Part shown: positions 43,611 to 56,040 of the stretch, one piece after another
Position numbering within the stretch: position 1 is the first letter of the stretch
Layout of the letters: the number at the start of each line of letters is the position of its first letter
From: Aspergillus flavus
Taxonomy: Eukaryota; Ascomycota; Eurotiomycetes; Eurotiales; Aspergillaceae
Length of the DNA: 64,000 bases
Direction of reading: 5' to 3'
Assembly (NCBI RefSeq): GCF_009017415.1
Contig: NC_092410.1
Span: forward strand, 310,001-374,000
Notes under the pieces: model-generated
The model's database searches: none
What the model saw: the letters and a program-made list of their open reading frames with translations, nothing else
What the model was told of the DNA's origin: nothing
Position numbers and translations under genes: made by a program

Positions 43611-46600
43611 TTTGAATGCCGTGCAGGACGAGATGCATTTCGCGAATATCCCTTGCGAAGTCAGCCCATCTTATACTCCTGTTGTAGCCCCTCTTTTCCA
43701 CATTTTTCTAACTATCCCTACATAAGGGATGATAATTCAGTTCAATGACCCCGCCCCTTGGCCCTTGTCCTGACAGGCAGTATATCCGAGCACGCGATGG
43801 TATACAAGGGTTGTATGGCTGGCTGATTGTGCCCTCACAAGACATACTATTTCCTTTTCAGTATAGCGCTTCGTCAGCATAGACCATGTGCATAGTTAGT
43901 GTGTCGGATGGTTGCCACCATGCCCTATCACTGATAAGGGACCCCAACGTGTTTGTGGCTCAGCTGCGTGATAGGTGTACCTGACGGTCGTTTGCTGAGG
44001 CATATGCAGAGTGTATTCAAATGCACTTTAATTAACACATCACTCTAGTCATAGCAGTTCTGCTCATCTCGCATATTATCATTAGAGTTGAGTATGGAAA
44101 ATTGTAGGTCATGAGATATGCCGATTAGGGCTCTTCAGGAAGAAACTCCGTCGGATCGCCGATCACGGGGAATCCTCTCGTAAGAATCTTTCCAGAGACA
44201 TTTCCCCTTTAGGGCCTGTCCCGGACGATCTTCCGTACTAATTACTGAACTATTGGATTGCGAGTCAGATTCAGGTGATACGTACCTGCTATTAGCCCAC
44301 TACGGATTGGAAAATTTCGTTATAAGCGAGGGACTTGAGGAAACTCTATTGAGGCTTTCATGCAATTGTATAGAAGAAAATGATTTGATGCCCCCTGTTG
44401 ACTGGTTGCGTACATCACATATATTTCCGTGATCTGTTGAGGGGTTCCACAGTAACACCTATTCCATACAAATGACATATAGTATATCCATTATATGATT
44501 CTGAAAATGATGAGTGGTATGAGGGGTGTCGAATGGAACTAATAGAGAATCAATGCTATGATCTTTGGCTTGACATTTTCTTACCCCGCCCAGTAGGGCT
44601 TCTCCCCTCACGACACGGAGCTTGGCGATGTGCCTTAGGTTAGCTAGCATTGGCGACTTGATCAATAACTGGAGGAGAATAACACCCATCGTGTTTCTAA
44701 GGACTAGTCCGCGAATGGATGTGCGAGTTTCTTGCTTTAATGTGATGCTTATGGTTTAAACCCCGAGTCTCTATTGGGAGGTTGGGAAGTGTCTCTTGCA
44801 GTAGAATGGTTTCATAATAGATCCTTAATAGTAACCCCGCTTGGAAAATATCAAACACATATTCATATTCGCTGCCCAAGCTCCAATTTTTCAGGCTCCA
44901 ACTCATCTGTCTTTACTCTGGTCTTTCTAGGTCAAAGCTCACTCCATAGGGCCGTCCACGTTGTTCTAAATATCCGAAGCCAAGCATCCGCTGAATTCGT
45001 TGTTTTTCTCTTTCTTAAAAATCGTAAAAGCTCTTTGATTGCACTATCGCAAGGCTCTGGAAGCTTAGGCGGAATCGACTAAGCATACTAGAGAGCTTTT
45101 AGATGCTCCCTTTTACTTATTCTGAATTACTGATTTTAAATATCTTGGGTTGTCTTTGTATTAATCCTAAATATTCCTGATACCTCGTACTAGGGTATGT
45201 AAGCTGACTCAGATCAGGTAATGTAGTTCATCGCTCTTGCAAGCCACATATCGTACGCAACCTCGCTGTAACCCTCTGGCAACAAGCATTTTTAGGGCTC
45301 CAACACGGACGTGACAATCAGGTCCAGGTTCAGGCCGACATGAATATTACCATCGTTTTGCAGGTCAGGCTATGACATGCATAGTCCTGTGTGGCCAGGT
45401 ACATACGTATCGGACTATGGCGTAATGCAACATTACTAGAGTCAATCGTATCAGCTCCATAGCGCAGATTCCTCGGTAAGTCCAACTAGGGCCGCTCGGA
45501 GATATCTTAATGTCACCTTCCCATGGGTAGCCTGTCAACCTGCGAAGGTACTGTGACATTATACTGCAAACAGCCATCAGATTATCTAATTGCTATATAC
45601 TGTATCGATTAGTAGCTAATGGGTAGTATATACCTGCAGGCGCCGACCTGAACTAGGAATATTCGCTCTCTATCCTGGATCACTCCAGAAAACGTGGCTA
45701 TTTCCACACTCCAAAGGTGCAATGAGCAGTGACCGTAGAAGGCTAAATAGCCTGACTGGATAAATAGAGAGAGATAAGAGGAAGGGCTATTTCATTCAAT
45801 AATTCTCACGTTTCTAGAAATACTATGACAAGCAGGCTGGGAAACTCAATTGGGATGTCAGAAATCGGGGCTGACTCTCCTATCGGCCGAAACGGGCAGC
45901 GTGCAGATTATAGACTTCTTTTTGGATTGGTGCCCGAGTTCAACTGAAAAAAAAACTGTGGCTGGTCAGGATTAGAAGGTTATCGTGGTTGTTGTTTCCA
46001 ATAATACTGTGGATTCGTGTTTGGGAGGCTACTGTAGTGTAACCGCCTTGGTGAGTGTAACGTGAGTAGGCAGCACCGGATGGGTATTATTGGACTTGCT
46101 TTGGGCAAGATATCATTTTTTCTCAATCAACGAGAAAAGGAGAGCAAAATAAACCGAAGTATTTCCTGATACTGTGCCCAAAAGAAACCAGGAATAATGG
46201 TAGTAGTCCTCAATCGCCGAGGCATCCTTAAGATTTGGATACACATGATGAATAATGAGGATGAAGATTCTCACGGGCATTAAGGGGAAAATCGATCCCA
46301 GTCAGAAGTGTAGAAGTGTATCTTATCGAGGCTATCGCCGGACTATTCACTTCATCTCCAGTGAGGCCAGTTAGGGCACGCCCCCAAAACGGAAAGGGAT
46401 GTCAACCTCAGAGCCAATCAACAATATCTCAATCATGCTGATATTATTTGCCAACCAAGGTACAAATGTCCGTTAGACAATTCCATTGCTTGCGAGAGTT
46501 TGCTTCGACCCATGGATCGCATCGCGAGTGACAGGCCTACAACCCATACATTCGATGATCCAGACCGGAGAAATGACGTCATCTAGACTACTATTGCCTG

Positions 46601-46693
46601 AGGCACCAGTATCTATGTGCTTTGGTTGGCGACATGAAGGGTAATGACACTCATATTCGTCATGGATTCCACTGAGCTTATTCTCATATATGT
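43611..46693. other. 3-kb gene-poor AT-rich region
   Basis: No gene, tRNA or clear transposon is supported over about 3 kb. A minus-strand TATAAG at 43670-43675 belongs to the lipase promoter. Short frames have no domain. It could contain decayed repeats that cannot be recognised without a library. Confidence 0.5.
43670..43675 (-). promoter_or_regulatory. TATA-like box of the lipase gene
   Basis: TATAAG on the minus strand lies about 60 bp upstream of the lipase start codon. Confidence 0.4.
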
Positions 46694-47437
46694 ATGGACT
46701 TCCTCGGAGGCTCAAAGTCACCTTGTTGCAATGTACATACCTACGGGCCTGCAACGCTTCCTATCAGTCAGCTCATTGAACCTGATACTACGATTGTAAT
46801 AGCCTGCATGCAGAGAGACATGATGTTCGCCAGACGACACAGTGGCCAGACAGCTCTCAGAGCAGGGCGTTCACTGCTTCCTCAATACCATCCTATGACC
46901 CAGCCGGTTTTACCAGCTTCCCTGCGGACGATGCAAACGGTGATCAACCTTCAATCGAAAGAGACCAAGGAACAGGCTATCGACTTCGAACGCCAAATAC
47001 TTAACCCCGAACGAACAGAAACCTGTAAATCAGGCTCCGACGATGAAGTTGGTCACCATAAATGCTCCTATGATCCGTCTACAACCACACCTGAGAGCGA
47101 GTATCTGGCCGACGAGGCAGAGTCCTTACTCGATGGTAAAGGCCATCATCCGCTGTTCGTTAGCCCGGCGAATTTAGAAGTCAGTCATTATATCGATCCC
47201 ATGTCTGAAGGGGCTGTGCAGGGTGCTGCCAGGCTGGGCCCTAGTGGGAAGGGCTGGACCCGGAAACATAGGGAGGTGCATATCAAAGATGTTCCTGGGA
47301 GTCAGTATGAGCGTTATGAGAAGCTTTTGCAGGAACTGAGGAAGCCAAAACAAAGGTTTGTTTCTCCCTTGTGTTTTATATTACTTGATGAATACCTTGT
47401 GAGACCTGAGTGACTGTGGTCTAGTGAAACCCGCTAA
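46694..47437 (+). CDS. Hypothetical protein, model uncertain
   Basis: A long frame (46694-47413) encodes up to 239 residues; ATGs at 46694, 46808 or 46895 could start it. The C-terminal part (GKGWTRKHREVHIKDVPGSQ then YERYEKLLQEL) looks protein-like and charged. A GTTTGT donor after KPKQ and a TCTAG acceptor near 47424 would end it in a short second exon. I recognise no domain. An Asp/Glu-rich middle and lack of signal suggest a cytosolic or nuclear protein, if real. Confidence 0.4.
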
Positions 47438-47886
47438 TCGACGTCGTCACTTTGTATTGTCCGCCGGCGTTTGGCCAACGGTTTGACGAACGATAGCTTG
47501 AGTTGTACCTTGCATATCGGGAAGAGTCTGTATTTCTCACCAGGGGGCGAGGTTGGGAATTGTCCTAATGCTTCTTGAATCTGGAGGAATAACAGACGGA
47601 ATGTTAGTAGACTTGGCTCTTCCTACCTCAACATCTCCGACGTGATAGTGTTAATGTTGTATGGCTTGAGGAGATGGGCCACATACTTCATGAACGCTTT
47701 GCCTTTCTTTCACCACTGCCTGATCGCTGAACAAATCTGATTCAGATGTGACGGATACAAAAAGAAAATATTCTCTAGTATATTGCACAAAAGATCCAAT
47801 ATGATATGAATAAAATTGAAAGTTAGAGTATTTCACCTGCGTATTACTATCATCAGTAGCACAGTGATGACTTCCTGTAATCTTCT
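47438..47886. other. Intergenic spacer
   Basis: No feature recognised between convergent genes. Confidence 0.4.
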
Positions 47887-48972
47887 TCAAATCATATAAC
47901 CCTCCGACTCCAGCCACTCAACCATAAAAGCAATAAGCAAAACACTCCAGTCCCCCAGAACATCAAGATCCAAGTTCTCCCCGGTATCCTCCAAAGTATG
48001 CCACACATTCGGAAAACGCCCAGTATCAGGATTGGCATCAATCAAATGCAGCACATCCACACCCCGTTCCTCGAACGGCACCTGATCATCATATATAGGA
48101 AACCTGTTCGCCCCAATTGTATCTCTATCAACATCAACAAACCAAGGTCTGGTGCCAGTCGACTTGAACTGATTGAGCCCTCTTAACCGCTTCTCAAGCA
48201 CAGCAGCCCGCTTATATACATGGTGTGTCGTATTAAAATACGATGCAATTTTCGGCTCCCTCGACCCAAGGAGATCCAGCAAGACAAATAAGGAGATAGC
48301 CTTTAACCGACTCGAATACCTAGATGCCGGCGGATACCGCGTATTCTCCCACTCCGCAGCTAATGATCGCGCCCCGAATAATATCTCCATCCAGTCAGGA
48401 TAAATTGCCTCCTCTCCATCTGTGAAGATAACTTGTATACCCTCCGCTTTCTGTACCGTAGGTAACGTACCCCATTTGCGACTCAACGCTGCATCGATAC
48501 TTCGTACGGCATGCATGATTATCGCGCAGGGAGCTGCACTATCTATTGCGCCGATGAACCCTTCTGGGGAATTCATGCTGTCGTAATGAGCTACTAGGGT
48601 TAATCTGCTGATGTTACCTGCCGGGATACCCGGTGGATCACGAGTGGCGATGATGTTTATGATAGGTATTTCATTGGTGTCGGATTTGGCTGTGGAGTTT
48701 TGGAATTCGATTTTCCAGTGTGGGAGTGTTTTGGCGAAGAAGTTAGTGAAGTGAGATCTCGTTGCTTCAGAGCCTGGGCTTCCTGGGACGCGGGTTTGGA
48801 GGATAGGGGAGAGAAGTGTACCATTGTGGATGTTGAAGTCTGTGTTTGGTCGGGGGAGGTGAGTTAGGGTCTTGTTGGATATGGGCCGGTATGCGAGTGT
48901 ATGAGTGACGGTTAGTAGGAGAGTGAGCGCTGTCTGTAGCAGGATGCTAAAGCGGGGGAGTTTGGAATGCAT
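47887..48972 (-). CDS. Secretory glutaminyl-peptide cyclotransferase (M28-like)
   Basis: Single exon, 361 residues. An N-terminal hydrophobic segment (FSILLQTALTLLLTVTHTLA) is a signal peptide or anchor. Zinc-site motifs of secretory glutaminyl cyclases are present: VAHYDS (Asp in GAIDSAAPC), FTDGEEA, and the final His in VWHTLEDTGENLD. Such enzymes convert N-terminal Gln to pyroglutamate in the secretory pathway, protecting secreted proteins from aminopeptidases. Motif order and length agree with the family. Isolated gene, with no evident functional partner nearby. Confidence 0.9.
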   Translation of the reverse strand: MHSKLPRFSILLQTALTLLLTVTHTLAYRPISNKTLTHLPRPNTDFNIHNGTLLSPILQTRVPGSPGSEATRSHFTNFFAKTLPHWKIEFQNSTAKSDTNEIPIINIIATRDPPGIPAGNISRLTLVAHYDSMNSPEGFIGAIDSAAPCAIIMHAVRSIDAALSRKWGTLPTVQKAEGIQVIFTDGEEAIYPDWMEILFGARSLAAEWENTRYPPASRYSSRLKAISLFVLLDLLGSREPKIASYFNTTHHVYKRAAVLEKRLRGLNQFKSTGTRPWFVDVDRDTIGANRFPIYDDQVPFEERGVDVLHLIDANPDTGRFPNVWHTLEDTGENLDLDVLGDWSVLLIAFMVEWLESEGYMI

Positions 48973-49305
48973 CGTGATAGTAATTTGTCGCTATTAAGTC
49001 TAGAGTGGTTTCTGAGAGTGGATTGGTATCTTGGTTAAGCTCACGTCAGAAGGAGATGAGAAGTATGGAAGAGGTTAGTAATGCATAATACATCTAAGTG
49101 AATTTTGATAGAAGGTATGTCTCAAGCCGTGAATCCTAGACAAGGATGATTAATCGTAGTGTATATCACGATCGCTGAATTCGTCGTCCAGCAACGTCTC
49201 CATCTAGCCTAGTGAAGTACTCATGGAATCCGACACTAGGCCAAGGGACATATCTCTGTATTGAATAATTGGCAAATTCAAGGCTTTTCCAATGACGCGC
49301 ATCAA
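48973..49305. other. Intergenic spacer
   Basis: Promoter side of the cyclase gene and 3' side of the MFS gene. No other feature recognised. Confidence 0.4.
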
Positions 49306-50952
49306 CTATTTCTTCCCTTCCCAGCTAAACACCATCCGGCCCTGCCATTGCCTCAGTCGTTTACCATAAACCTGCAAGAAAATCATACAAAACACCGAAG
49401 CAAAGGTGATAGCAGCCTGGATACCCAATGCCTTGGCAGGTCCAAGTCGTGTCACCCAGTCAATCTGGATATAAGTAGCCATGAAGCCCGCCCAGTTGCG
49501 ACTGGCCGTTACCCATGCACCCACAACGCCCGAACCCTCCGGATATGAGTCAAGGAGATAGGCATTGATAGCCGTCGTGACGATCATGACACCTATGCAT
49601 TGAGTAGCCGCGAACACTGCAATTACCATATAGTGCCAGTGATACTGGAATGCCAGACCCAAAATGATCAAACTAATACAGCAGATAATCGTCGCAGGGT
49701 ACGTGATAATTAATCGAGCTTCGGGGTCTAGTCGTCCGTTGTGTCGTTTGATGTAGTACTGCCCAACTCCGTCGTGCAGGAAGTGCCCGGCGAACCAACC
49801 AACCAGGACACCGACAATGCCGAAGAAGTAGAAATATCCTGGACGCAGTCAGTTTCTATATAATAGCAGAGAATGCTTGGGATGTCAGTCACCTATTCCT
49901 CTCGTCGAGAAACCATATATATTGGTTAACCAGATCCCGATCGTCGTGTTGACACCGATGACCCAGGCGAAGTTGAGGAAGTAGTAGACGAGGATGGTGA
50001 GCACCGGTATCTTAGTTATGGCTATAACAGGCAATGCCAAACACTGAACGAGGCTTTTATGTTTCCAGTCCTTCGATTGCTGCGCACCGGTGAGACGGCT
50101 GATATAGGACCCTCGGGAGGACGGTGGGTGCTTGCGGTCAAACAATGATTCATCAAGAAAGAGAATCAGTATAAGGCCTACTCCGGACATGATTGTGCAG
50201 AGCCAGAATGCCCAGCGCCAGCTGACCCCAGACACGATGAACGAGGTGATCAAAGGGCCAAGGTACGGGCTCATGATAATGGAAAACTCCACATAATTGA
50301 TTACCTTGGGGTGCTCGTGGAAGAAGAAGAGGTCTTTGATCCACATTAGGGCTCCTCCTTGGCCAACGCTACAAAAGAAGCCGTTGATAATGCGCGCGGC
50401 TAAATAAGAGGGAAAGCTGGTGGCTGCGGCTGACCATGCACAGGTGCCAACCATGACGCATTGGAAGAAAAGCGTAACCGGTAGGCGCCCGAAGTAATGC
50501 GCCAAAGGCACTACGAAGAGGCCACACGCGCCTATAGTAAACAGATTACCGACCACTGCTCTCTGTACCGTAGCTTGAGATAGCTCCCACTGCCTTGAGT
50601 ATCGCGTCAGCTGGACATTCTCCATAAGTAATGAGTGGGTACCTTACATCGACTGTGGAATAACAGTAATGATAGCGGTGCCTCCGGTGTAATCGGCTAG
50701 CAGAGCAATATAAGCCACTATTGCTACAAGAAACCATTTTTTCCGGGACGGCCAATTTAGCGGATCATTGGGTGTATCGAGAGGTTGCGGAATCAGAACA
50801 AAGCGACCGTCTGGGCTAGTTTTCAGGCGCGCTGCATTGTCGGGATATTGGCTAGGATCAACGACATATCCTTCCAGAGCTTCTACCTCCTCATCAATTG
50901 CAGCATCTTGGACATGAAGTGGCGGCTTCTCGTCCAAATCCTGGTGTGGCAT
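49306..50952 (-). CDS. MFS transporter, DHA1-like
   Basis: Exons 50952-50648, 50593-49893 and 49838-49306 give 512 residues. The cytosolic N-terminus includes PNDPLNWPSRKKWF, then segment 1. Both introns are 54 nt. The first joins IPQSM to QWELSQATVQRAVVGNLF, matching this transporter class. Loop 2-3 reads AHYFGRLPVTLFF. Membrane segments are followed by HPPSSRGSYISRL in the central loop, and a late motif LDSYPEGSGVVGAWV is typical. It probably exports a metabolite or xenobiotic. Unlike the gene at 36878, it is of the fungal sub-branch related to Hol1-like carriers. Confidence 0.85.
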
Positions 50953-51869
50953 GGTGTTACTATGAATAAGATATTAAACCACTCGGAATAGGGAGGGAAA
51001 TCAGGGAACAAGGGAACAAGAAGAATGAGCAGGCGAAATCAATTCACGAGAAAGTGGTCTTAACAGAGAACGCTAGGAAATGCAAAGAATTCAAGTTTGC
51101 AAGGGCAGCTTCGCTTCGTCTAGCGATACGCGGCGCAAGATGATCCCTGGGCCGCAGTAAACCAATCCAAGGCAGCCCCGTCTATCATTTGCAACATTGG
51201 GAAAAAACACGCCATTCTGTGCGTAACACGAGTCAGTGTCGGTGAGTTCCAATTTAAATAGTCGAGCCGTACTGCGGCGATCCCTAGACAAGGATAAAAC
51301 TTGACGGTGCCAGACGTGGCCTCTACGCCCGGCACAACGGCCATGCACCTGTGACCTTTCACCGGCGGGGAAGGTAACAAGCAGGGGTACAGGAAGGGCA
51401 GTGGGGAGTTGCTATTCTCCTCCATCCTTGTCTCTTTGGTTTTTCCCTCTTCGTTTTCACATGAAGTGTTAATAAATGTCGGATATTAGACTGACAGGGA
51501 TGGTGCAGGTGCTAAGCATGGGTCCGCGCCAAACCCTAAGCCGAACAAAGAAACCAGCGGCTGGCTCTAGTAAAATGTCGGGTGGGTAAAACGCCATCGT
51601 ATTCATTTATCTGGGAGTGCACGTCCTACGTAATCTTTATTAGAGCTTTACTATTGATGCCTCCGGTCGAGACCGATGTATGATCCTTGTTCGGGAAGAC
51701 ACAAAGCAAATTACACACTATAATCCAGGAAAGCATTCGAGCAGTACCGAGTCTCATAGATAAACTTGTGTGCCCTCAGGGACAACGAACTCTGTTTAAA
51801 GGTGGCGCATAGCACACTGGTACATGTATTCTTTTCCTGTCGTGGGTCAAGGACCTGCCGCATCTTTCA
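50953..51869. other. 0.9-kb divergent intergenic region
   Basis: Minus-strand frames of about 85-100 codons in 51091-51425 overlap in different phases and have no supporting domain; I treat them as chance. The rest has no feature. Confidence 0.4.
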
Positions 51870-53155
51870 ATGACAGAGCCACCAGGTCCAGAGCACGGGG
51901 GGAAAGGGTCACTCGTGCTCGGAGTAACCTGGGCTGAGGCAGGCCTCGCATTGGTCTTACTCGCATTACGAGCGAAGACTGCCTCCCTCTGTCCGCCTGG
52001 TCAAACAGGATTCGGTATTTTTGGTTTACGATGGGACTTTATTTGGGTTGTCATTGCACTGGTATGGTCCCATGTATGTTAGAGCCGAAAGAGTGCTGAT
52101 CGAGTTAAGGCATTTGCTTTGTGTGCGCAAAGCTTCATGACTGTGAGTGTAATGTATGGCCTTGGGGATCATCAAAGTTTGTTATCGGCGCACAATATCG
52201 TTCAAACGAATCTGTGGAGTTGGATGGCACAAATCGTGGCCATCCTCTGCCTCGTTATATCGCGGATCGCTGTCATCGCATTCCTCTTATCCCTTCAGGG
52301 CCGCACAAGCAGCATCGGACGGATAGTGCTCTATACTGTTGGCGCGGTACAAGGCATCATTAACGTGATCGAGGTCGCCCTGATTTTAAAGCAATGCGAT
52401 CCGACAGAAAAGCTATGGAATCCAGCTATCGCGGGAACGTGTGATCGAGTCCTCATATGTTCGCAGGTCGGGTTTCTACAAGGCAGTATGTAAACGAGAA
52501 AGAAATTGTTCACGCAACTCAAATTGATCAATCGTTGTTTAGGCATCGGAGCAGCAGCTGACCTTTTTCTTGCTTTTTATCCGGTGTACATCATCGGCCG
52601 ACTGCAACAAATGAAACTTTCTACTAAGATTGGACTATGTCTGATTATGAGTGGAGGGCTCATGTATGATATAATCTCAACATTCTCTCTCTGTCTTGTT
52701 CAAACTAACAGGTATCCAGAGCTGGTATCGCCGGTATCAACAAAACAATCGCAATCGCCTCCATTACCCACGATGACCTGACGTACGGGATCTACAAGCT
52801 TAACACATGGGTGCTCACAGAAATGTGGTTTATTATCATATTTGGATCGATCCCAGTCCTCCGCCCGTTCTTCGTGCGTTTCACACAGGATATCAAAAGT
52901 GCCGCCGGATATGGTCATTCTCGAAGCCGTACCAATCCTTCCGATTACCTGTGTAGTGGCCGCAACAACCGTGAGTCTTGGATGCAGCTCGATGATAGGT
53001 CACATAGCACTTATGTGACGCCTGTTTCTACCTATGCGAAAACGGATTCATATCTACAACGTGGAGAAAATGGCGATTGTACTTTTGGGCAGCAACAGTC
53101 AGGAAGACAAATTTTGATGACGAGGCATACCAGCGTTGAGTCGGAGAGATGTTAG
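51870..53155 (+). CDS. Rhodopsin-like fungal integral membrane protein
   Basis: Exons 51870-52061, 52110-52485, 52543-52663 and 52720-53155 give 374 residues. Several membrane segments are evident: VTWAEAGLALVLLALRAKT, the AFALCAQSFMTVSVMYGLG block, WMAQIVAILCLVISRIAVIAF, IGAAADLFLAFYPVYII and the last before GSIPVLRPFF. This is the pattern of the large fungal family with a rhodopsin-like seven-helix domain (formerly called integral membrane proteins, related to Pth11 without its CFEM domain). The long polar tail is cytosolic. Members are receptor-like or of unknown role. An SMIT-like junction was resolved by choosing donors that restore IGAAADLFLAFYP. Confidence 0.78.
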
Positions 53156-54038
53156 TATTGATCTTCAGAATTAGATGTGTTTAAAATATGTATAAGTGAT
53201 ACGCAAACCAATCCATAGGAATAAAAAGGCTGAATGCAGCGAGTTTTGAATCGCGCGATCTTCTAAATCTAGACAACGTTCGATGATTATTCATTGCATG
53301 ACGTCTATTCCCTTGCAGCTAATCAGCTCACTCCGTACTCGATAAATACAGAATAAACCCTTGCTATTATTGGGATTCAGGGACGCCACTTAAGAAAATC
53401 ACGGCTTCGACTACGTGGTAGGATACTTCTGTAAGGCTCCAAATGCACTTTTTTTCCGGCTGTGCAGGGATATGCAGGAAGGAAAGAGAATAACCAATGA
53501 AATAATGTGCAATTTGAGTCACACAACGAAGATCTCAGCACGTCTCAGTAGACCCTGTCGCTACTATATGAATGGTAGCATTGGAACAAGGGTCTGATAA
53601 CCCAGCCCCACTCGAGATATATGAATTACTCGTGCCGGTTACCCACCACTGTGCAATAGTCTCATTTCCCAATGGAACCTCGCCCATCCCGCGTCTACTT
53701 AATATAACTTAATGGTATGATAGTCACGAACTACGGAATCTCCTTTCGTTTTATTCTAATCCGGAAGTCTGGTTAGCTAAGCTGTCACCCGAACTCGGAC
53801 CCCATTTGAGGCGAAGCAAAGGATGGATTGGCCGGATTACCTCACTTAATATCGTCATAGCGCCATGGTACTTGGTGTGAACGGAGTGAAGCTGGGACGT
53901 ATAGAAGGCCAACGGGTGATATAAGCTGGACCTATAATCCGCAGTGCAATTCACTTCGGTTCTCGTATCCGCCCCGCACTCTCTCCTCCTTCCCAATTCT
54001 TTTGTTGTAGACCCCAATTAACACAATAAAATTCCATA
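53156..54038. other. Intergenic spacer
   Basis: No gene or repeat is supported in this 0.9-kb stretch. Confidence 0.45.
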
Positions 54039-55503
54039 ATGGCAGTATCCAGGGAACTTGCTGAAGTCCAGAGACTTGTAGCAGCCGAGGCAGCAGGCGA
54101 CGAGAATGCACATGGCGAACTTTTGAGAGCAATCCGTCAGTTACAGCTAGCGGTAGAAACACCCGTAGAGACGACCTCTCGGTTCAATTTCCAGGTATGT
54201 GCTGCGCAAGCCAAATCGCCACATTTCCGCTGACCCTGTGCAGATCATGCAGAATATCTCGATACGTGTCGCCATCGAGAAACAATTTCTTCATATTATC
54301 GCAGCCCGAGATGGCGCGCCTATCACTGCGTCTGAGATTGCAAGCAAGACTGGAGAGAATCTATTGCTTATAGGTAAGATCAGAAACTAGGTCTATTTCG
54401 CAGTGATGGGACCGATCAGACTTATACTTGTTCAGTGCGTGTCATGCGCGTCCTGACAGCCATTGGTCTCTGTGATGAGGTGGGTAATGAGACCTACGCC
54501 GCCAATGAGAAAACACATTTCAAGATTTTGCCCGGATCTATAGCTGCTGAGAAGCATCAGTATGTGAGCCTTGATCTCCAGATATCCGCCGTTGGCTTAT
54601 GAGACTAACCGTTGCAGTTTTGATTTGGACTTTGGAATGGTATGTATATGGTTGAACCACTGTTTGACATGAATGGGTTTACTGAATCGCTGTAGGGTGG
54701 TAGACTTGTCGAGTACATGAGAGGTCCCGGCATCCAGCAATTCGTCGATGAGCCCGGAGCAATTACCCTGTTCAAATATGCACATGGCACCGATGTCATC
54801 TTCGGGCTATTAGAGAAGAACCCTGAGCAGAAGCAGGCATTTGATGACTACATGGCATCACGCCGAGTGGCCAATTTGCCCCAATGGTTCGAGATATATC
54901 CCGCTGCGGAGAAGTTTTCCGATGCCCATCAAGATCCCAACGCTACCTTAATGGTTGATGTTGGCGGAGGGCCAGGCCAGGAGCTGATCCGCTTTAAAGA
55001 GAGACACCCGGATATTCCCGGTCGTCTTGTGCTTCAGGACCTGCCGTTAACTCTTCAACGCATTGAGAAATTGCCCGATGGCATTGAGCCGATGGAATAC
55101 GACTTCTTTACTCCGCAGCCGGTGAAAGGTATGTAAGAAAGTCCACTGATACGACGATTCCGTGGCTGAAGCCAGATTCATAGGAGCTCGTGCATATTTC
55201 CTCCGCGATGTGCTGCATAACTGGTCTGATGCCAAGAGCACCCAAATCCTATCGCGGATTGTTGAAGCTATGGACCCTGAGTATTCGACCTTATTGATTG
55301 ATGATTATGTCCTGCCGGACACTGGGGCGGAACTTAGGGCTGCAGAAATGGACATTCTCATGTGGCTTCACACTGCCGGGTTGGAGCGTACAGTTTCTCA
55401 GTGGGAAAGCCTGTTCCGTACTGTTGGCCTAGAACTCGTGAAAATATGGCATTCAGTAAGGGGAAATGAGTCGGTCCTGGAGACTCGGGTCCAGCGGAAG
55501 TAG
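54039..55503 (+). CDS. SAM-dependent O-methyltransferase (COMT-like)
   Basis: Six exons (54039-54194, 54244-54373, 54436-54559, 54618-54639, 54696-55128, 55184-55503) give 394 residues. Exon 4 is only 22 nt. The N-terminal dimerisation region is helical. The SAM motif MVDVGGGPGQELIRFKERHP, the LQDLP segment, EYDFFTPQP, the catalytic His in LRDVLHNW and the DDYVLP strand form the family pattern. Such enzymes methylate hydroxyls of polyketides, flavonoids or similar metabolites in the cytosol. No synthase gene is present within the window. It lies in a region with an SDR and a broken P450, which could be a decayed tailoring locus. Confidence 0.88.
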
Positions 55504-56040
55504 TTGGTTTACTGTTTTGCTATGAGAGCTTGACCATATAGTTAGACAATTTAACCTCCTCAAAAGGCTTTTACACCTCTTCCCATGGTACTGCTATTCG
55601 ACTATATAAGACACTAACAAACCAAAATACACGCGGTTCCTATCCAATTTGTCAAAGCGAGGACTATAATTGCACGCCATGCGTTTGGCGATAATCTACC
55701 TGCCCATCTGGATAGCTACCAAGCTGACAGGGTTACATAGACATCAGTCGAGACACTTGTGATCAGTACGACGAGGACCAAAGCCACCCAAATGTGTGAA
55801 TCTATTAACGGCACATACCTATTTGATCCGATGATCGCCGTGTGTTAGCAATGCTTATCATCTCGAATACGATTGGCCGTACAGGCGACAGATAACCTTG
55901 ATTAATGCACTGCCATGTCATGACTTTCTTTGTCTACATATCCCAGCTTTCTGGGTATCCTCACAGCGGTGACAGGCCGGGCACCCATTTCACAGGCGTA
56001 GCGCAGTGCCTTTCGTACGTGAATGTCGAAGCTGGATTAT
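55504..56040. other. Intergenic spacer
   Basis: Convergent spacer. No feature recognised. Confidence 0.4.

Noticed and set aside
47651..47917. Minus-strand frame of 88 codons overlapping the 3' end of the cyclase gene
   Set aside because: Low complexity AT-rich translation, no domain, overlaps a well-supported gene end.
51091..51425. Two overlapping minus-strand frames
   Set aside because: They are short, overlap in different phases and have no domain or splice support.
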